Assembly: GCA_016928025.1 (NCBI GenBank)
Contig: JAFGLN010000019.1
Coordinates: forward strand, 1 to 32,029
Length of the DNA stretch: 32,029 nt
Direction: 5' to 3'
Source: Deltaproteobacteria bacterium
Lineage (GTDB): Bacteria; Desulfobacterota; Syntrophia; Syntrophales; JAFGHS01
Shown: positions 24,695 through 32,029 of the stretch, piece after piece
Layout of the letters: the number at the start of each line of letters is the position of its first letter
Position numbering within the stretch: position 1 is the first letter of the stretch
Position numbers and translations under genes: made by a program
Notes under the pieces: generated by a model
What the model saw: only the letters and a program-made list of their open reading frames with translations
The model's database searches: none
What the model was told of the DNA's origin: nothing

Positions 24695-24962
24695 CGAACT
24701 GGTCTTAAGTCAATTGGCTGAACTGGCTGAAAAGCTCGACATCAAAGTCCGTTACGAAAACGTCAATATGGAGGAAGCCTCCGGGACGGGCGGGCTTTGC
24801 CGGATCAAAGGGGAATACGTTTTGCTCATCCACTCCCGGGCAACCGTCAAGGAAAAAATCGGCATCATGGCCGCGGCGTTGAGGCAGTTCGACCTGAGCG
24901 ATCTTTATGTCCGGCCGGTGATCCGAGAGCTGTTGGAATCGCCCCAAGAAGATAAGCCATAG
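24687..24962 (+). CDS. Small conserved-looking protein, 91 residues
   Basis: The protein starts at TTG 24687 and is acidic and compact: LSQLAELAEKLDIKVRYENV, then GGLCRIKGEYVLLIHSRATVKEKI and FDLSDLYVRPVIRELLE. It looks like a real, structured protein of the kind found in many deltaproteobacterial genomes, but I cannot name a function. No membrane segment is present. The ribosome site is weak (GGGGG, 8-12 bases upstream). It follows cysK and the 48-codon frame in the same direction. Confidence 0.62.
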   Translation: MDSELVLSQLAELAEKLDIKVRYENVNMEEASGTGGLCRIKGEYVLLIHSRATVKEKIGIMAAALRQFDLSDLYVRPVIRELLESPQEDKP

Positions 24963-25056
24963 CAAATTTCAGGGACAGTACAATAAGAGAATGATCCTTT
25001 TCCTTCCGGTCAAATAATAATGGTGAATGCAAACGATTATTGATGAGGTGACGTTC

Positions 25057-26506
25057 ATGTCCGGCAAACACAGACATAAACTGTCGGATATCTTTCATCC
25101 GCAGAGCGCGGCCGTCATCGGGGTCTCCCCGAATCAGATGGGCTTCGCCACTGAGGTGGTGGTCTCCCTTTTGTTCGTCGGCTTTCCCGCCGTTTATCCG
25201 GTGAATCCGAAGTACAAAGAGGTTTTCGGACTTCCCTGCTACCCGTCCGTATCGGCGATCCCTGGTAATGTTGACCACGTCGTCGTATCGGTTCCGGCAG
25301 CCAAGACGATGGAACGCCTCGATGACTGCTCCCGAAAAGGCGTAAAGGCTGTGTATTTCTTCACCACGGGCTACCGTGAAACGGGCAATAGGAAGGCAGC
25401 GCTCTGGAGGCGGCCATACTGCAAAAGGCCCGGGACGGCGGGTTCCGCATCATCGGCCCCAACTGCACGGGCATCCTCGTCCCGAGGGCTTGTTTCGTCA
25501 TATCCGACGCGTCCATTGTCCTAAGCCCTGTTGCCTTTCTGTCGCAGAGCGGCGGCCATTCCATGGACATAATCTACCATGCGGAGCGCCGGAGGGTTTC
25601 ATTCAGCAAGGTCATGAGCTATGGCAATGCGCTCGACATCAGTGAATACGAGCTTCTTGAACACTTCACCGGCGACGACGAATCCCAGATTATCGCCATC
25701 TATATCGAGGGCGTCCGGGACGGCGAACGGTTTTATCATCTCCTGAAAGAGGCCGCCTGTAAAAAGCCCGTGGCCATTTATAAGGGAGGAATCAGTGAGG
25801 CGGGCCTCAGGGCCGCCCAGAGCCACACGGCCGGCATGACATCCTCCGTGGGGATTTTCGAGGCCGTCTGCCGTCAGGTGAACGCCATCCGGGTTAATGA
25901 CATCGCGGAAATGGTTGATGCATTAGTCACCCTTCGCCTCGCACGCCTCACTCTTCCGGGCGCGGAATCGCCGTCGTCGGTTTGGGCGGCAGCCCAAGCG
26001 TCCGGGCCAGCGATCGCATGGAACAGGCGGGACTCCATTTTCCGCCGCTTTCGCTGGATGTGCACCGGGAGCCGGGCAAAATACTCCCCAAAGCCGGCAC
26101 CATCTTCTCCAATCCTCTTGACGCGACCAACATCGTGCAGCCCGATATCATGCATCAGGCTATGAAAGCCCTCGGGTGAGACCCCTCGATCCACATGATG
26201 CTCTATCATATGGGGCTTCACCCCGTGACGCGCTGGGGCATGGGCCGTTTTGCCGACGCATCCTTTTCAAAGCCGGCGGCGGAGGCCCTGCGCAAGGCGC
26301 ATGAAGAGACACAGAAGCCCGTTCTGCTCGTTCTCGGTCCGCCTTCCACAACGGCAGGAGCGGAGGAAATGTTCCGTTTGCAGGAAGTTTTTGTCCAATC
26401 CGGACTTCCGGTCTTCCATTCCCTGGAAAAGGCCGCCCTTGCCATAACCCGGCTTGAAGCCTGGCACAGGAGAGCAAAGTCATCATCGCCGCCCAATCCC
26501 GCTTAG
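25057..26506 (+). pseudogene. Broken acyl-CoA synthetase (NDP-forming), CoA-binding/ligase type
   Basis: The reading frame begins at ATG 25057 (GAGGTGA upstream) with the CoA-binding half of an ADP-forming acetyl-CoA synthetase-like protein (DIFHPQSAAVIGVSPNQMGF). After GYRETGN (about 25390) the frame must shift to continue as EAAILQKARDGGF, RIIGPNCTGI and the flavodoxin-like ligase half with HTAGMTSS. A second shift near 25950 restores GRGIAVVGLGGSPS. A TGA at 26177-26179 follows KALG, and the frame then continues with DPSIHMMLYHMGLHPVTRWG to a final TAG at 26506. Two frameshifts and a stop imply a pseudogene, or sequencing errors. Sec is unlikely at this TGA. Confidence 0.8.
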
Positions 26507-26689
26507 ACCTTTTGGCTGATGTCATAATCAGCGGCATATTTGCTGATCCCGCACCCATGTATTGCATCCTTTCCACTGATCAATTTTTTCACGAGACCTG
26601 TTGAGGATGTTCTTGAAAATATGATGTCAACCTGCCATATTAGAATCCGCAGTTGACATAGCTCGAAATAAAAAATCAGGATCAAGACC

Positions 26690-27946
26690 ATGCATGCCTA
26701 TATCCCGAGGGTGCTTAGGGTGGGTCTGTTTTTATTGTTGCTGGTATTTTCTCTGGCGATTTTTTTTATGACAAACAAGAACACACAGACCGTCCGCATC
26801 CTGGCGATCAGGTCGCTTACGGATACGGCGGTCGGCCTGTCCGCCGCTGCGGATAACGCCTTGCGGTCCATCGGACAGGACGCGTCTGAAATCCGCGCCG
26901 TCCTGTCCGATCGTGTTGTCGCTTACGCCCTCGTCGCCGAAAGGAACGGCCACATCCGCTTTCATACCAATCCGCATCTTGTGCACACAAAACTGTCCGA
27001 CCAGGAGGTCGAGCGCTGGATCAGATCCGGCACCGTCACGAACCGGCGCATCGTTCTGGGCACCGGCGTGCCGGCCTACGAATTCAATTTCATCATGTAC
27101 CGTCCTCAGGGACCGCCTGAGATGCTGCGACTCGTTCTGCATACCACAGCCGTCGATCAGACCATAAAACAGGCTGAACGGATATGGTGGATCACAGGCC
27201 CCATGATCGCCCTCTTGTGGATCATGGGCATTTTATTTGAACGTTTTTTCACCTATCGCTTCAGGCTGCACACCGAGCTGGAAAACCAGAGGCGACTTAG
27301 CCTGATCGGTCAAATGACGGCGACCCTCGCTCATGAAATCCGCAACGCCCTGGGGAGCGTCAAGGGATATGCCCAATGGCTTGAAAAAAAGGCGGAAACG
27401 CCGGGCCCTCAAAAAGATGCTCTGGACGCAATTGTAAAAGGCGCCCTCAGGATTGAATTGCTGGTGCAGGAGCTCCTTCTCTATTCGAAGGAGGAGCTCT
27501 ATCATTTGGAATCCTTTGAGGCGGCGCCGCTCATCCAGGAAGCTGTCATTGCGGCCGCCGCGGACTGGCCCGGGAACATCCAATTGGATATCGATCCCCG
27601 CACCACTATAAGGGCCGATCGGGAAAAACTTTATCGCGTGATGGTCAATGGAATAAAAAACGCCCTGGATGCCATGGGACAAAGCGGCCATCTTGCCATT
27701 TCATCCGATCACAGCTCTCGCCGGGTCATCATTCGCATTGAAGACACGGGGACGGGGCTTTCCGATCAGGATAACGATCGCCTCTTCATGCCGTTTTATA
27801 CGACGAAAACAGACGGGACAGGCCTGGGCCTTGCCTACGCGAAAAAAGTCGTTGAAGGAATGGCCGGCTCCATTCAACTGACAAACCGGGCCGGCGGCCG
27901 GGGCGCCGTCTTGACCATTGCGCTCCCTAAAGGAAAGGTGAAGTAA
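26690..27946 (+). CDS. Membrane sensor histidine kinase
   Basis: The 418-residue kinase has an N-terminal transmembrane helix (VGLFLLLLVFSLAIFFM), an extracytoplasmic sensor of about 140 residues, and a second helix (IWWITGPMIALLWIMGILF). A HisKA domain follows with His215 in TLAHEIRNALGS. The ATP domain shows N-box NGIKNALDAMG, G1 IEDTGTGLS, F-box PFYTTKTD and G2 GTGLGLAYAKKV. AGGA lies 8-9 bases before ATG 26690. The next gene begins one base after its stop and encodes an NtrC-type regulator, so the pair forms a two-component system. The signal is unknown. The small sensor domain contains no obvious PAS motif. Confidence 0.93.
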   Translation: MHAYIPRVLRVGLFLLLLVFSLAIFFMTNKNTQTVRILAIRSLTDTAVGLSAAADNALRSIGQDASEIRAVLSDRVVAYALVAERNGHIRFHTNPHLVHTKLSDQEVERWIRSGTVTNRRIVLGTGVPAYEFNFIMYRPQGPPEMLRLVLHTTAVDQTIKQAERIWWITGPMIALLWIMGILFERFFTYRFRLHTELENQRRLSLIGQMTATLAHEIRNALGSVKGYAQWLEKKAETPGPQKDALDAIVKGALRIELLVQELLLYSKEELYHLESFEAAPLIQEAVIAAAADWPGNIQLDIDPRTTIRADREKLYRVMVNGIKNALDAMGQSGHLAISSDHSSRRVIIRIEDTGTGLSDQDNDRLFMPFYTTKTDGTGLGLAYAKKVVEGMAGSIQLTNRAGGRGAVLTIALPKGKVK

Positions 27947-27947
27947 A

Positions 27948-29279
27948 ATGGGATATGCGATTCTGATCATTGATGACGACGGCCCGATGCGGTCGTTCCT
28001 TGCCGCCGTCTTGAAGGAGGACGGCTACAGCGTCGAAGAGGCGAAAAACGGGCGGGAAGGCCTTGCCAGAATTGAGGCCCGCAACTTCGATCTGGTGATC
28101 ACGGACCTGCGCATGCCGGATCTGTCCGGCATCGATGTTATCCGGTCGGGTCGGGTAAAGAAACCCGACCTTCTATGGATCATCATCACCGCTTACGGTT
28201 CTATCGGCAATGCCGTTGAGGCCATGAAAGTGGGAGCGGCCGACTACCTGACCAAACCCCTCCAGAGCCCCGATGAACTTCGCCATGTTGTCAAGCGCGT
28301 TTTAAAAGAAGCTGAAGCGCAGAAAAAGACTGACCTGACCGCAGAGGAGTTGGGGAAGCAGTATCCGCCTCAGGAGATGATCTTCCTGGGCGAGCAAATG
28401 AAAAAGACCCAACGGCTCGTGGAAGAGGTCGCGCCGACAACGGCAACCGTCATGATTACGGGACCCAGCGGCACCGGGAAGGAACTGATCGCCCGCACCA
28501 TTCATCAAATGAGCCCGCGAAAGTACCGGCCTTTTGTCAGCGTCCATTGCGCGGCCCTGACGGAGACGCTTCTGGAAAGCGAGCTTTTCGGTCATGAACG
28601 CGGCGCCTTTACCGGGGCCGTCGCCACGCGAAAAGGGCGATTTGAAATGGCCGACGGCGGCACCCTGTTTCTCGACGAGGTCGGAGAAATCCCTCCGGCA
28701 ACGCAGGTAAAACTTCTGCGGGTCCTCCAGGAGCGGGAATTTGAACGCGTCGGGGGCACAAAAAAAATCTCCGTCGATGTCAGGATCATCGCGTCGACGA
28801 ATCGGGATCTGAAACAGGAGACGGCGGCGGGCCGATTCCGGGAGGATTTTTATTATCGTCTGAATGTCTTTCCCATGGTCATGCCTTCCCTCAGTCAACG
28901 CAGAGACGCCATTCTCACGCTGGCCGACCACTTCGCGCGACAATTCGCCGGAATTTTCGGGAAAAAATTCAAGGGCTTCACCCCAGAGGCAAATTCGGCG
29001 CTCCTGGCATATCTGTGGCCGGGAAATATCAGAGAACTGCAAAATGTGATCGAACGCGCCGTTATTTTATCAGCCGGAACTATCGACGTTACACAACTCA
29101 ACCTGGAGTCTATTCCGCATGCCCCTCAAGACGGCAGAGGACTGCTCAGCGCGGCAGAACGGGAAATGATAGAGAAAGTATTGCAGGACGCAGGCGGCAA
29201 CCGGAAAGAGGCGGCAAAGCGGCTGGGCATTTCTCTCAGAACGCTTCAATACCGCATAAAGGAATACGGTATAAAGTAG
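27948..29279 (+). CDS. NtrC-family sigma-54-dependent response regulator
   Basis: The 443-residue protein has a receiver domain with acidic residues D9-D11, phospho-acceptor D53 (TDLRMPD) and a conserved Lys in YLTKP. The AAA+ domain follows, with Walker A GPSGTGKE, the sigma-54-contacting loop GAFTGAV, Walker B GGTLFLDEVGEI and an arginine-finger region. The C-terminal Fis-type HTH is GGNRKEAAKRLGISLRTLQYRIK. It should activate sigma-54 promoters when phosphorylated by the adjacent kinase. The predicted sites and promoter just downstream (29281-29407) are its likely targets. Confidence 0.95.
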   Translation: MGYAILIIDDDGPMRSFLAAVLKEDGYSVEEAKNGREGLARIEARNFDLVITDLRMPDLSGIDVIRSGRVKKPDLLWIIITAYGSIGNAVEAMKVGAADYLTKPLQSPDELRHVVKRVLKEAEAQKKTDLTAEELGKQYPPQEMIFLGEQMKKTQRLVEEVAPTTATVMITGPSGTGKELIARTIHQMSPRKYRPFVSVHCAALTETLLESELFGHERGAFTGAVATRKGRFEMADGGTLFLDEVGEIPPATQVKLLRVLQEREFERVGGTKKISVDVRIIASTNRDLKQETAAGRFREDFYYRLNVFPMVMPSLSQRRDAILTLADHFARQFAGIFGKKFKGFTPEANSALLAYLWPGNIRELQNVIERAVILSAGTIDVTQLNLESIPHAPQDGRGLLSAAEREMIEKVLQDAGGNRKEAAKRLGISLRTLQYRIKEYGIK

Positions 29280-29280
29280 C

Positions 29281-29315
29281 GCGCAAAATCTGCGCAGCCG
29301 ATGCAGAAATTGCAT
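29281..29315. promoter_or_regulatory. Two tandem inverted repeats, probable enhancer sites
   Basis: Site one is GCGCA-N5-TGCGC (29281-29295). Site two is ATGCA-N5-TGCAT (29301-29315). Both have 5-bp perfect arms, 5-bp AT-rich spacers and centres exactly 20 bp apart, so they face the same side of the helix. They lie 77-111 bases upstream of a -24/-12 promoter and immediately after the regulator gene, the usual layout of NtrC-type activator sites. Confidence 0.65.
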
Positions 29316-29391
29316 GCCAAACATCAGGTCCGGAGGAAACGCCTGATTAATCATTTAAATAATTCCCGCTACTTATGATTTCTTTATCTTT

Positions 29392-29407
29392 TGGCATCCT
29401 TTGTGCT
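29392..29407 (+). promoter_or_regulatory. Sigma-54 (-24/-12) promoter
   Basis: The sequence TTGGCATCCTTTGTGCT has GG and GC separated by exactly 10 bases and matches TTGGCA plus GCT of the sigma-54 consensus. It lies about 40 bases before the start of the 98-residue secreted protein and downstream of an NtrC-family gene and its presumed binding sites. Confidence 0.75.
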
Positions 29408-29410
29408 CCG

Positions 29411-29432
29411 TTAGAAAGAAAATTCTTTCTAA
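29411..29432. repeat. 22-base palindrome in the 5' leader
   Basis: TTAGAAAGAA-AA-TTCTTTCTAA has perfect 10-bp arms with a two-base centre. It lies between the sigma-54 promoter and the ribosome site (AAAAAGGAG begins at 29431). It may be a repressor operator at the transcription start or a leader hairpin next to the ribosome site. With only A-T/G-C-poor pairs the hairpin would be weak, so a protein site is at least as likely. Confidence 0.55.
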
Positions 29433-29446
29433 AAAGGAGAAGACCT

Positions 29447-29743
29447 ATGAAAAAGAAATTATTCACAATCGTTTTGGCAGGTGCGTTTTTAATGATGGTG
29501 ACCATGCCGACCTTGTCTCTTGCCGGCAAAGGCAGAATGGGCAGCGGACAAAGAATTCAGACGCAAACCCGATCCGGCCTGATGACCCAGACACGAACCC
29601 AGACCGGCCAGATGACTCAGACACAAACCCAGGCCGGCGAAGCGCAAAAGAAAGGAAACACCTATGGCCCCGGTGACGGCACGGGAAATATGGGCGACCG
29701 CCCACAGGACGGGACAGGTTATGGCGCTCCCGATAACCGCTAA
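29447..29743 (+). CDS. Secreted 98-residue QT-repeat protein
   Basis: Start ATG 29447 has AAAGGAG 7-9 bases upstream. A signal peptide (KKKLFTIVLAGAFLMMVTMPTLSLA) is followed by a Gly/Arg/Gln-rich mature part. The middle carries a 10-residue tandem repeat, SGLMTQTRTQT then GQMTQTQTQAG, from a 30-bp DNA repeat. It ends GDGTGNMGDRPQDGTGYGAPDNR. It has no recognised domain. It is the first gene of the sigma-54-promoted run of exported proteins. Its last 23 bases overlap the next gene. Confidence 0.75.
   Translation: MKKKLFTIVLAGAFLMMVTMPTLSLAGKGRMGSGQRIQTQTRSGLMTQTRTQTGQMTQTQTQAGEAQKKGNTYGPGDGTGNMGDRPQDGTGYGAPDNR
29574..29640 (+). repeat. 30-bp tandem repeat inside the QT-repeat gene
   Basis: Two units beginning CCGGCCWGATGAC at 29574 and 29604 differ at a few bases, and a third partial unit begins at 29634. 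A degenerate copy lies just before, at 29554-29573. The repeat encodes the 10-residue QT-rich unit. Confidence 0.7.
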
Positions 29744-30293
29744 GCAATGGCGGCGGACAGCCAGAAAAGGGTTGTTCATCCTTCTTTTAGCCGTCTGCCT
29801 TTGCATGATCAGGCCGTCCGTTCATCCGATATGCGCCCAGGAACAGGATAGAACCCTTTCGGGCAGCGGCATTTTATACCCGGGCGGCTACGATCTCAAC
29901 ACCATTGGAGACATCCACGGCAGAACGAAAGAAACGATTATTCCCAACAGCGGTCCGGTGCGTTTGAACCTGATCTCCGATGGGGAGTCATACATCGTGC
30001 TGACGTCGCCCCAATGGTATTGGAAGGACCAAAAGGTTGCCATCCCGGAAGGCACGGACGTGGTGGTCCGCGGATCCAAGTCGATGGGCACCGACGGGAA
30101 TCTGTATATCATTGCCCAGGAAATCAAAATTCCTTCGCAGAATAAAAATTATGTTTTCCGAAGCGACGCGGGAACGCCGCTCTGGAGGGGATCCCAAGGG
30201 GGACAGATTGGCCCCCGTGGGGGAGGATTCGGTTCGCCATCGCGAGGCGGTGTTGGCGGTGGAGCCTCAGGCATGGGTCGGGGTCGTCGATAA
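29721..30293 (+). CDS. Exported protein with Gly/Arg-rich tail
   Basis: The 190-residue protein begins at ATG 29721, overlapping the previous gene by 23 bases. A signal peptide (GLFILLLAVCLCMIRPSVHPICA) is followed by a beta-rich middle of about 100 residues (RLNLISDGESYIVLTSPQWYW, then GTDVVVRGSKSMGTDG and LYIIAQEIKIPSQ), consistent with a small OB-like domain. The last 40 residues are Gly/Arg rich (GGFGSPSRGGVGGGASGMGR). I do not recognise the family. It belongs to the exported-protein run. Confidence 0.72.
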   Translation: MALPITAKQWRRTARKGLFILLLAVCLCMIRPSVHPICAQEQDRTLSGSGILYPGGYDLNTIGDIHGRTKETIIPNSGPVRLNLISDGESYIVLTSPQWYWKDQKVAIPEGTDVVVRGSKSMGTDGNLYIIAQEIKIPSQNKNYVFRSDAGTPLWRGSQGGQIGPRGGGFGSPSRGGVGGGASGMGRGRR

Positions 30294-30312
30294 ACACGAA
30301 AGGAGCTAAAAA

Positions 30313-31143
30313 ATGCGCCGTCATTTATCGGTATTTAAATTATTCGTCATTTTGGCAACCCTTTCTTTCATGTTCTGTCCGAAAGCCGGCGCCGGATGGG
30401 AGACGGGCGTGAAAGCGGGGTATGACACCAACGTGAACCGATCTTTAATAGACGAAAGGAGCGACTCTTACCTGACAGGCTATCTGTCTTTTTCCAGAGA
30501 AGCGCCCAGAGAAAAGAATCTCGACTGGACATTTGATGTCAACCTCGAAGCATCCGCGTACGCGCGATTGAGCGATTTAAACTGCGTCATGCTGACGGTA
30601 GCGCCGGGGGTCGTCTTCAACCCCTTTTCAAAGTGGACGGTGAACGTCGCCCCCTTCATTCAGGGAAAAGCCGTATCGGACGGCAATCAAACGGCCGTCG
30701 CCTTCGGGGGAAAAATCATGCTGAAGCAGCAATGGACTCAGACCGTCTATACCGGCGAATATGTCATGTATGCGGACAGCCGGGCCGACAACGATGTTTA
30801 TTCCTATGACGAAACTGCGGCGGGGTTATATGCGGGTGTAAACTGGACAAGCGCCTTTTTTAGTGAAATCGGGTACGAATATGCCCGCGGCGACTCCTTC
30901 AGATCCGTGGGTGAGATTGTGGTGCAGGGCGCAGGCCACGGCAGACGGCCGCGTTACTCCAGTACCTTTAATGAATACATTATCAGCGAACCGGTTAATC
31001 GCCATACGATCGGTCTGAATCTGGGGTATCAATTCAGCCGATCCTTTTTTTCCTTTATCAATTATGCCTACGTGACCTATCGGGGTGATACAGGCCGATC
31101 GAAATCATATACCGCCGCCTTCGGTCTCGGATATGAATTTTAA
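30313..31143 (+). CDS. Outer-membrane beta-barrel protein
   Basis: The 276-residue protein has a signal peptide (LFVILATLSFMFCPKAGA). Alternating-residue strands follow (GWETGVKAGYDTNVNRS, DWTFDVNLEASAYARL, WTVNVAPFIQGKA, GLYAGVNWTSAFFSEIGYEYARG). The C-terminus ends AAFGLGYEF, with the terminal Phe typical of outer-membrane barrels. Estimated strand count is about 10-12, so a small porin or assembly barrel is likely. AGGAG lies 7 bases upstream of ATG 30313. It is the only predicted outer-membrane anchor among the secreted proteins of this run. Confidence 0.85.
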   Translation: MRRHLSVFKLFVILATLSFMFCPKAGAGWETGVKAGYDTNVNRSLIDERSDSYLTGYLSFSREAPREKNLDWTFDVNLEASAYARLSDLNCVMLTVAPGVVFNPFSKWTVNVAPFIQGKAVSDGNQTAVAFGGKIMLKQQWTQTVYTGEYVMYADSRADNDVYSYDETAAGLYAGVNWTSAFFSEIGYEYARGDSFRSVGEIVVQGAGHGRRPRYSSTFNEYIISEPVNRHTIGLNLGYQFSRSFFSFINYAYVTYRGDTGRSKSYTAAFGLGYEF

Positions 31144-31208
31144 TCTCTGGCGCAAATTAAGAACAGAACGACAAATCAGTCAGATACAAAAAGAAAGGAG
31201 GTGACATC

Positions 31209-31364
31209 ATGAAAAAATTCATCATCATCCTGTTGATGCTCGTTTTGACATCAGGCGCTGTTTACGCAAGCGGCGGTCAGAATCAGGGAACAACCGGATC
31301 AGGAACAACAAACACGGGTTCCACGGGTCAGGGCAACACTGCCCAGCCGCGCACAGGGCGATAA
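31209..31364 (+). CDS. Short secreted Gly/Thr/Asn-rich peptide, 51 residues
   Basis: ATG 31209 follows a perfect ribosome site (AAGGAGGTGA). The product has a signal peptide (KKFIIILLMLVLTSGAVYA) and a mature part of about 31 residues (SGGQNQGTTGSGTTNTGSTG to QPRTGR), free of cysteine and hydrophobic residues. It resembles the Gln/Gly/Thr-rich mature part of the 98-residue protein upstream. It is too short for most gene callers, but its signals are clear. It may be a secreted matrix or signalling peptide. Confidence 0.72.
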   Translation: MKKFIIILLMLVLTSGAVYASGGQNQGTTGSGTTNTGSTGQGNTAQPRTGR

Positions 31365-31422
31365 GTGATGGGCATTGTTCCACCATGAAATGAACGCATA
31401 TAGCTATTAGAAGGAGGAAATT

Positions 31423-31854
31423 ATGTCAAGGAAGATGCGATTGATCCGTTTGTGTTTTATTTCCACTGTCATTTTTACAATGGGCTTTTTTCTCGCTCCA
31501 ATGCAATCCCAGGGCTTTGAGATTTCAATTCAAGTGGCGCCCAGCACACTCAATATCCAGAGCGCAAGCCAGGTGGTTACCGTTCATACCAGCATAGCGT
31601 ACAGCAGCGTTACAGGCGCGTCCGTCACCTTAAATGACATTCCCATCAGCTGGTGGAAGGCGGACAACCAGGGTAACTTTGTCGCAAAATTTCAGATGGA
31701 TGCCGTCAAAGAACTGGCCCTAAGCGGAGGTTTGACGGTACCGGGTGAAAATACTCTTACACTGGTAGGCCTCACAACGGATGAAGCTATGTTTACAGGA
31801 ACACAAACCATAACCATTATTAATGTTGTACCCAGCGGTTCCGGCGCCAAATAG
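31423..31854 (+). CDS. Exported 143-residue Ig-like protein
   Basis: GGAGG lies 5-8 bases before ATG 31423. After a signal peptide (RLCFISTVIFTMGFFLAPM) comes a single beta-sandwich-like domain (VAPSTLNIQSASQVVTVHTS, ASVTLNDIPISWWKADNQGN, then ENTLTLVGLTTDEAMFTGTQ). This recalls Ig-like/cell-adhesion modules. No enzyme motif or sorting signal is present. It is the last gene of the exported-protein run and is followed by terminator-like hairpins. Confidence 0.78.
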   Translation: MSRKMRLIRLCFISTVIFTMGFFLAPMQSQGFEISIQVAPSTLNIQSASQVVTVHTSIAYSSVTGASVTLNDIPISWWKADNQGNFVAKFQMDAVKELALSGGLTVPGENTLTLVGLTTDEAMFTGTQTITIINVVPSGSGAK

Positions 31855-31875
31855 AGATATTGTCATTTTGTCGTA

Positions 31876-31899
31876 AACGGCTCATGTGCCGTTGGTTTT
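31876..31899 (+). terminator. Terminator-like hairpin after the exported-protein run
   Basis: AACGGC (31876-31881) pairs with GCCGTT (31888-31893) around a six-base loop, followed by GGTTTT. It is short with a modest T-run, so a weak terminator, 22 bases past the 31854 stop. Confidence 0.5.
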
Positions 31900-31900
31900 C

Positions 31901-31938
31901 ATCGTCAGGGGACAGGATAAGCCCTGTCTCCTGACGAT
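31901..31938. repeat. 16-bp-arm inverted repeat
   Basis: Arms 31901-31916 and 31923-31938 (ATCGTCAGGGGACAGG and its partner) pair at 15 Watson-Crick positions and one G-T over a six-base loop. No T-tract follows on either side. It stands directly next to the terminator-like hairpin and probably acts as a second transcript-end or mRNA-stabilising stem. Confidence 0.75.
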
Positions 31939-31990
31939 ATTCAAAACCCATCTTAAATCTTACCTTTTCATATGATCTATAAAAAATAGT

Positions 31991-32019
31991 TTGACAACAC
32001 ACTCTGCCATGTCTATATA
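31991..32019 (+). promoter_or_regulatory. Near-consensus sigma-70 promoter pointing out of the window
   Basis: TTGACA (31991-31996) and TATATA (32014-32019) are separated by 17 bp, essentially the ideal housekeeping pattern. The gene it serves lies beyond the window end. Confidence 0.75.
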
Positions 32020-32029
32020 TACCCCATAG

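Noticed and set aside
26177..26179. In-frame TGA in the acyl-CoA synthetase as a second selenocysteine codon
   Set aside because: The gene has two frameshifts, the position is not a conserved Cys, and no suitable stem-loop follows.
26503..26691. 62-codon minus-strand frame before the histidine kinase
   Set aside because: It overlaps the pseudogene end and kinase promoter region and has no ribosome site or recognisable family.

Overview
The window looks like chromosome from an anaerobic bacterium of the Desulfobacterota (deltaproteobacterial) type. The clues are CCG/heterodisulfide-reductase-type redox proteins beside acyl-CoA genes, an NtrC-type sigma-54 circuit, abundant secreted proteins, an ADP-forming acyl-CoA synthetase relic and a probable selenoprotein. 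The lineage is inferred from gene content only. No rRNA or tRNA was seen.

Layout. 1-177: four direct repeats with an exact 23-bp period, resembling an IS21-type element end, interrupt a leftward gene. 298-1107: HD-domain hydrolase. 1416-8719: a redox/acyl-CoA locus. A rightward double-CCG Fe-S protein converges on a leftward run of crotonase, two unrecognised proteins, an Fe-S/CCG protein, a GlcD-type FAD oxidoreductase and a second Fe-S/CCG protein; an AraC regulator lies just upstream (8954-9805). 9884-10375: TrmO-type tRNA methyltransferase. 10787-12124: a CoA-disulfide-reductase/NADH-oxidase-type flavoprotein whose redox-active cysteine codon is TGA, followed by a SECIS-like hairpin; I read it as a selenoprotein. 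A GlxA-type regulator follows (12302-13276), then a DUF1326 protein, a large imperfect hairpin and an enolase-superfamily dehydratase.

15868-19151 is a zinc-uptake operon (ZnuA, ZnuC, ZnuB and a Fur-family regulator) behind a perfect 35-bp palindrome overlapping a TTGACA box, consistent with Zur autoregulation. 19169-21976 encodes two exported proteins on the minus strand: a 671-residue GVxG-repeat protein and a dockerin-like protein. 22349-24962 holds an orphan protein, a beta-barrel relic with its terminator, a cysteine synthase and small conserved proteins. 25057-26506 is an acyl-CoA synthetase (NDP-forming) broken by two frameshifts and a stop.

26690-31854 reads as one regulatory module. 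A membrane histidine kinase and its NtrC-type partner are followed by two tandem inverted repeats 20 bp apart, a -24/-12 promoter about 100 bp downstream, and five exported proteins (a 98-residue repeat protein, an OB-like Gly/Arg-tailed protein, an outer-membrane barrel, a 51-residue peptide and an Ig-like protein). The window ends with a near-consensus sigma-70 promoter pointing out of the sequence.
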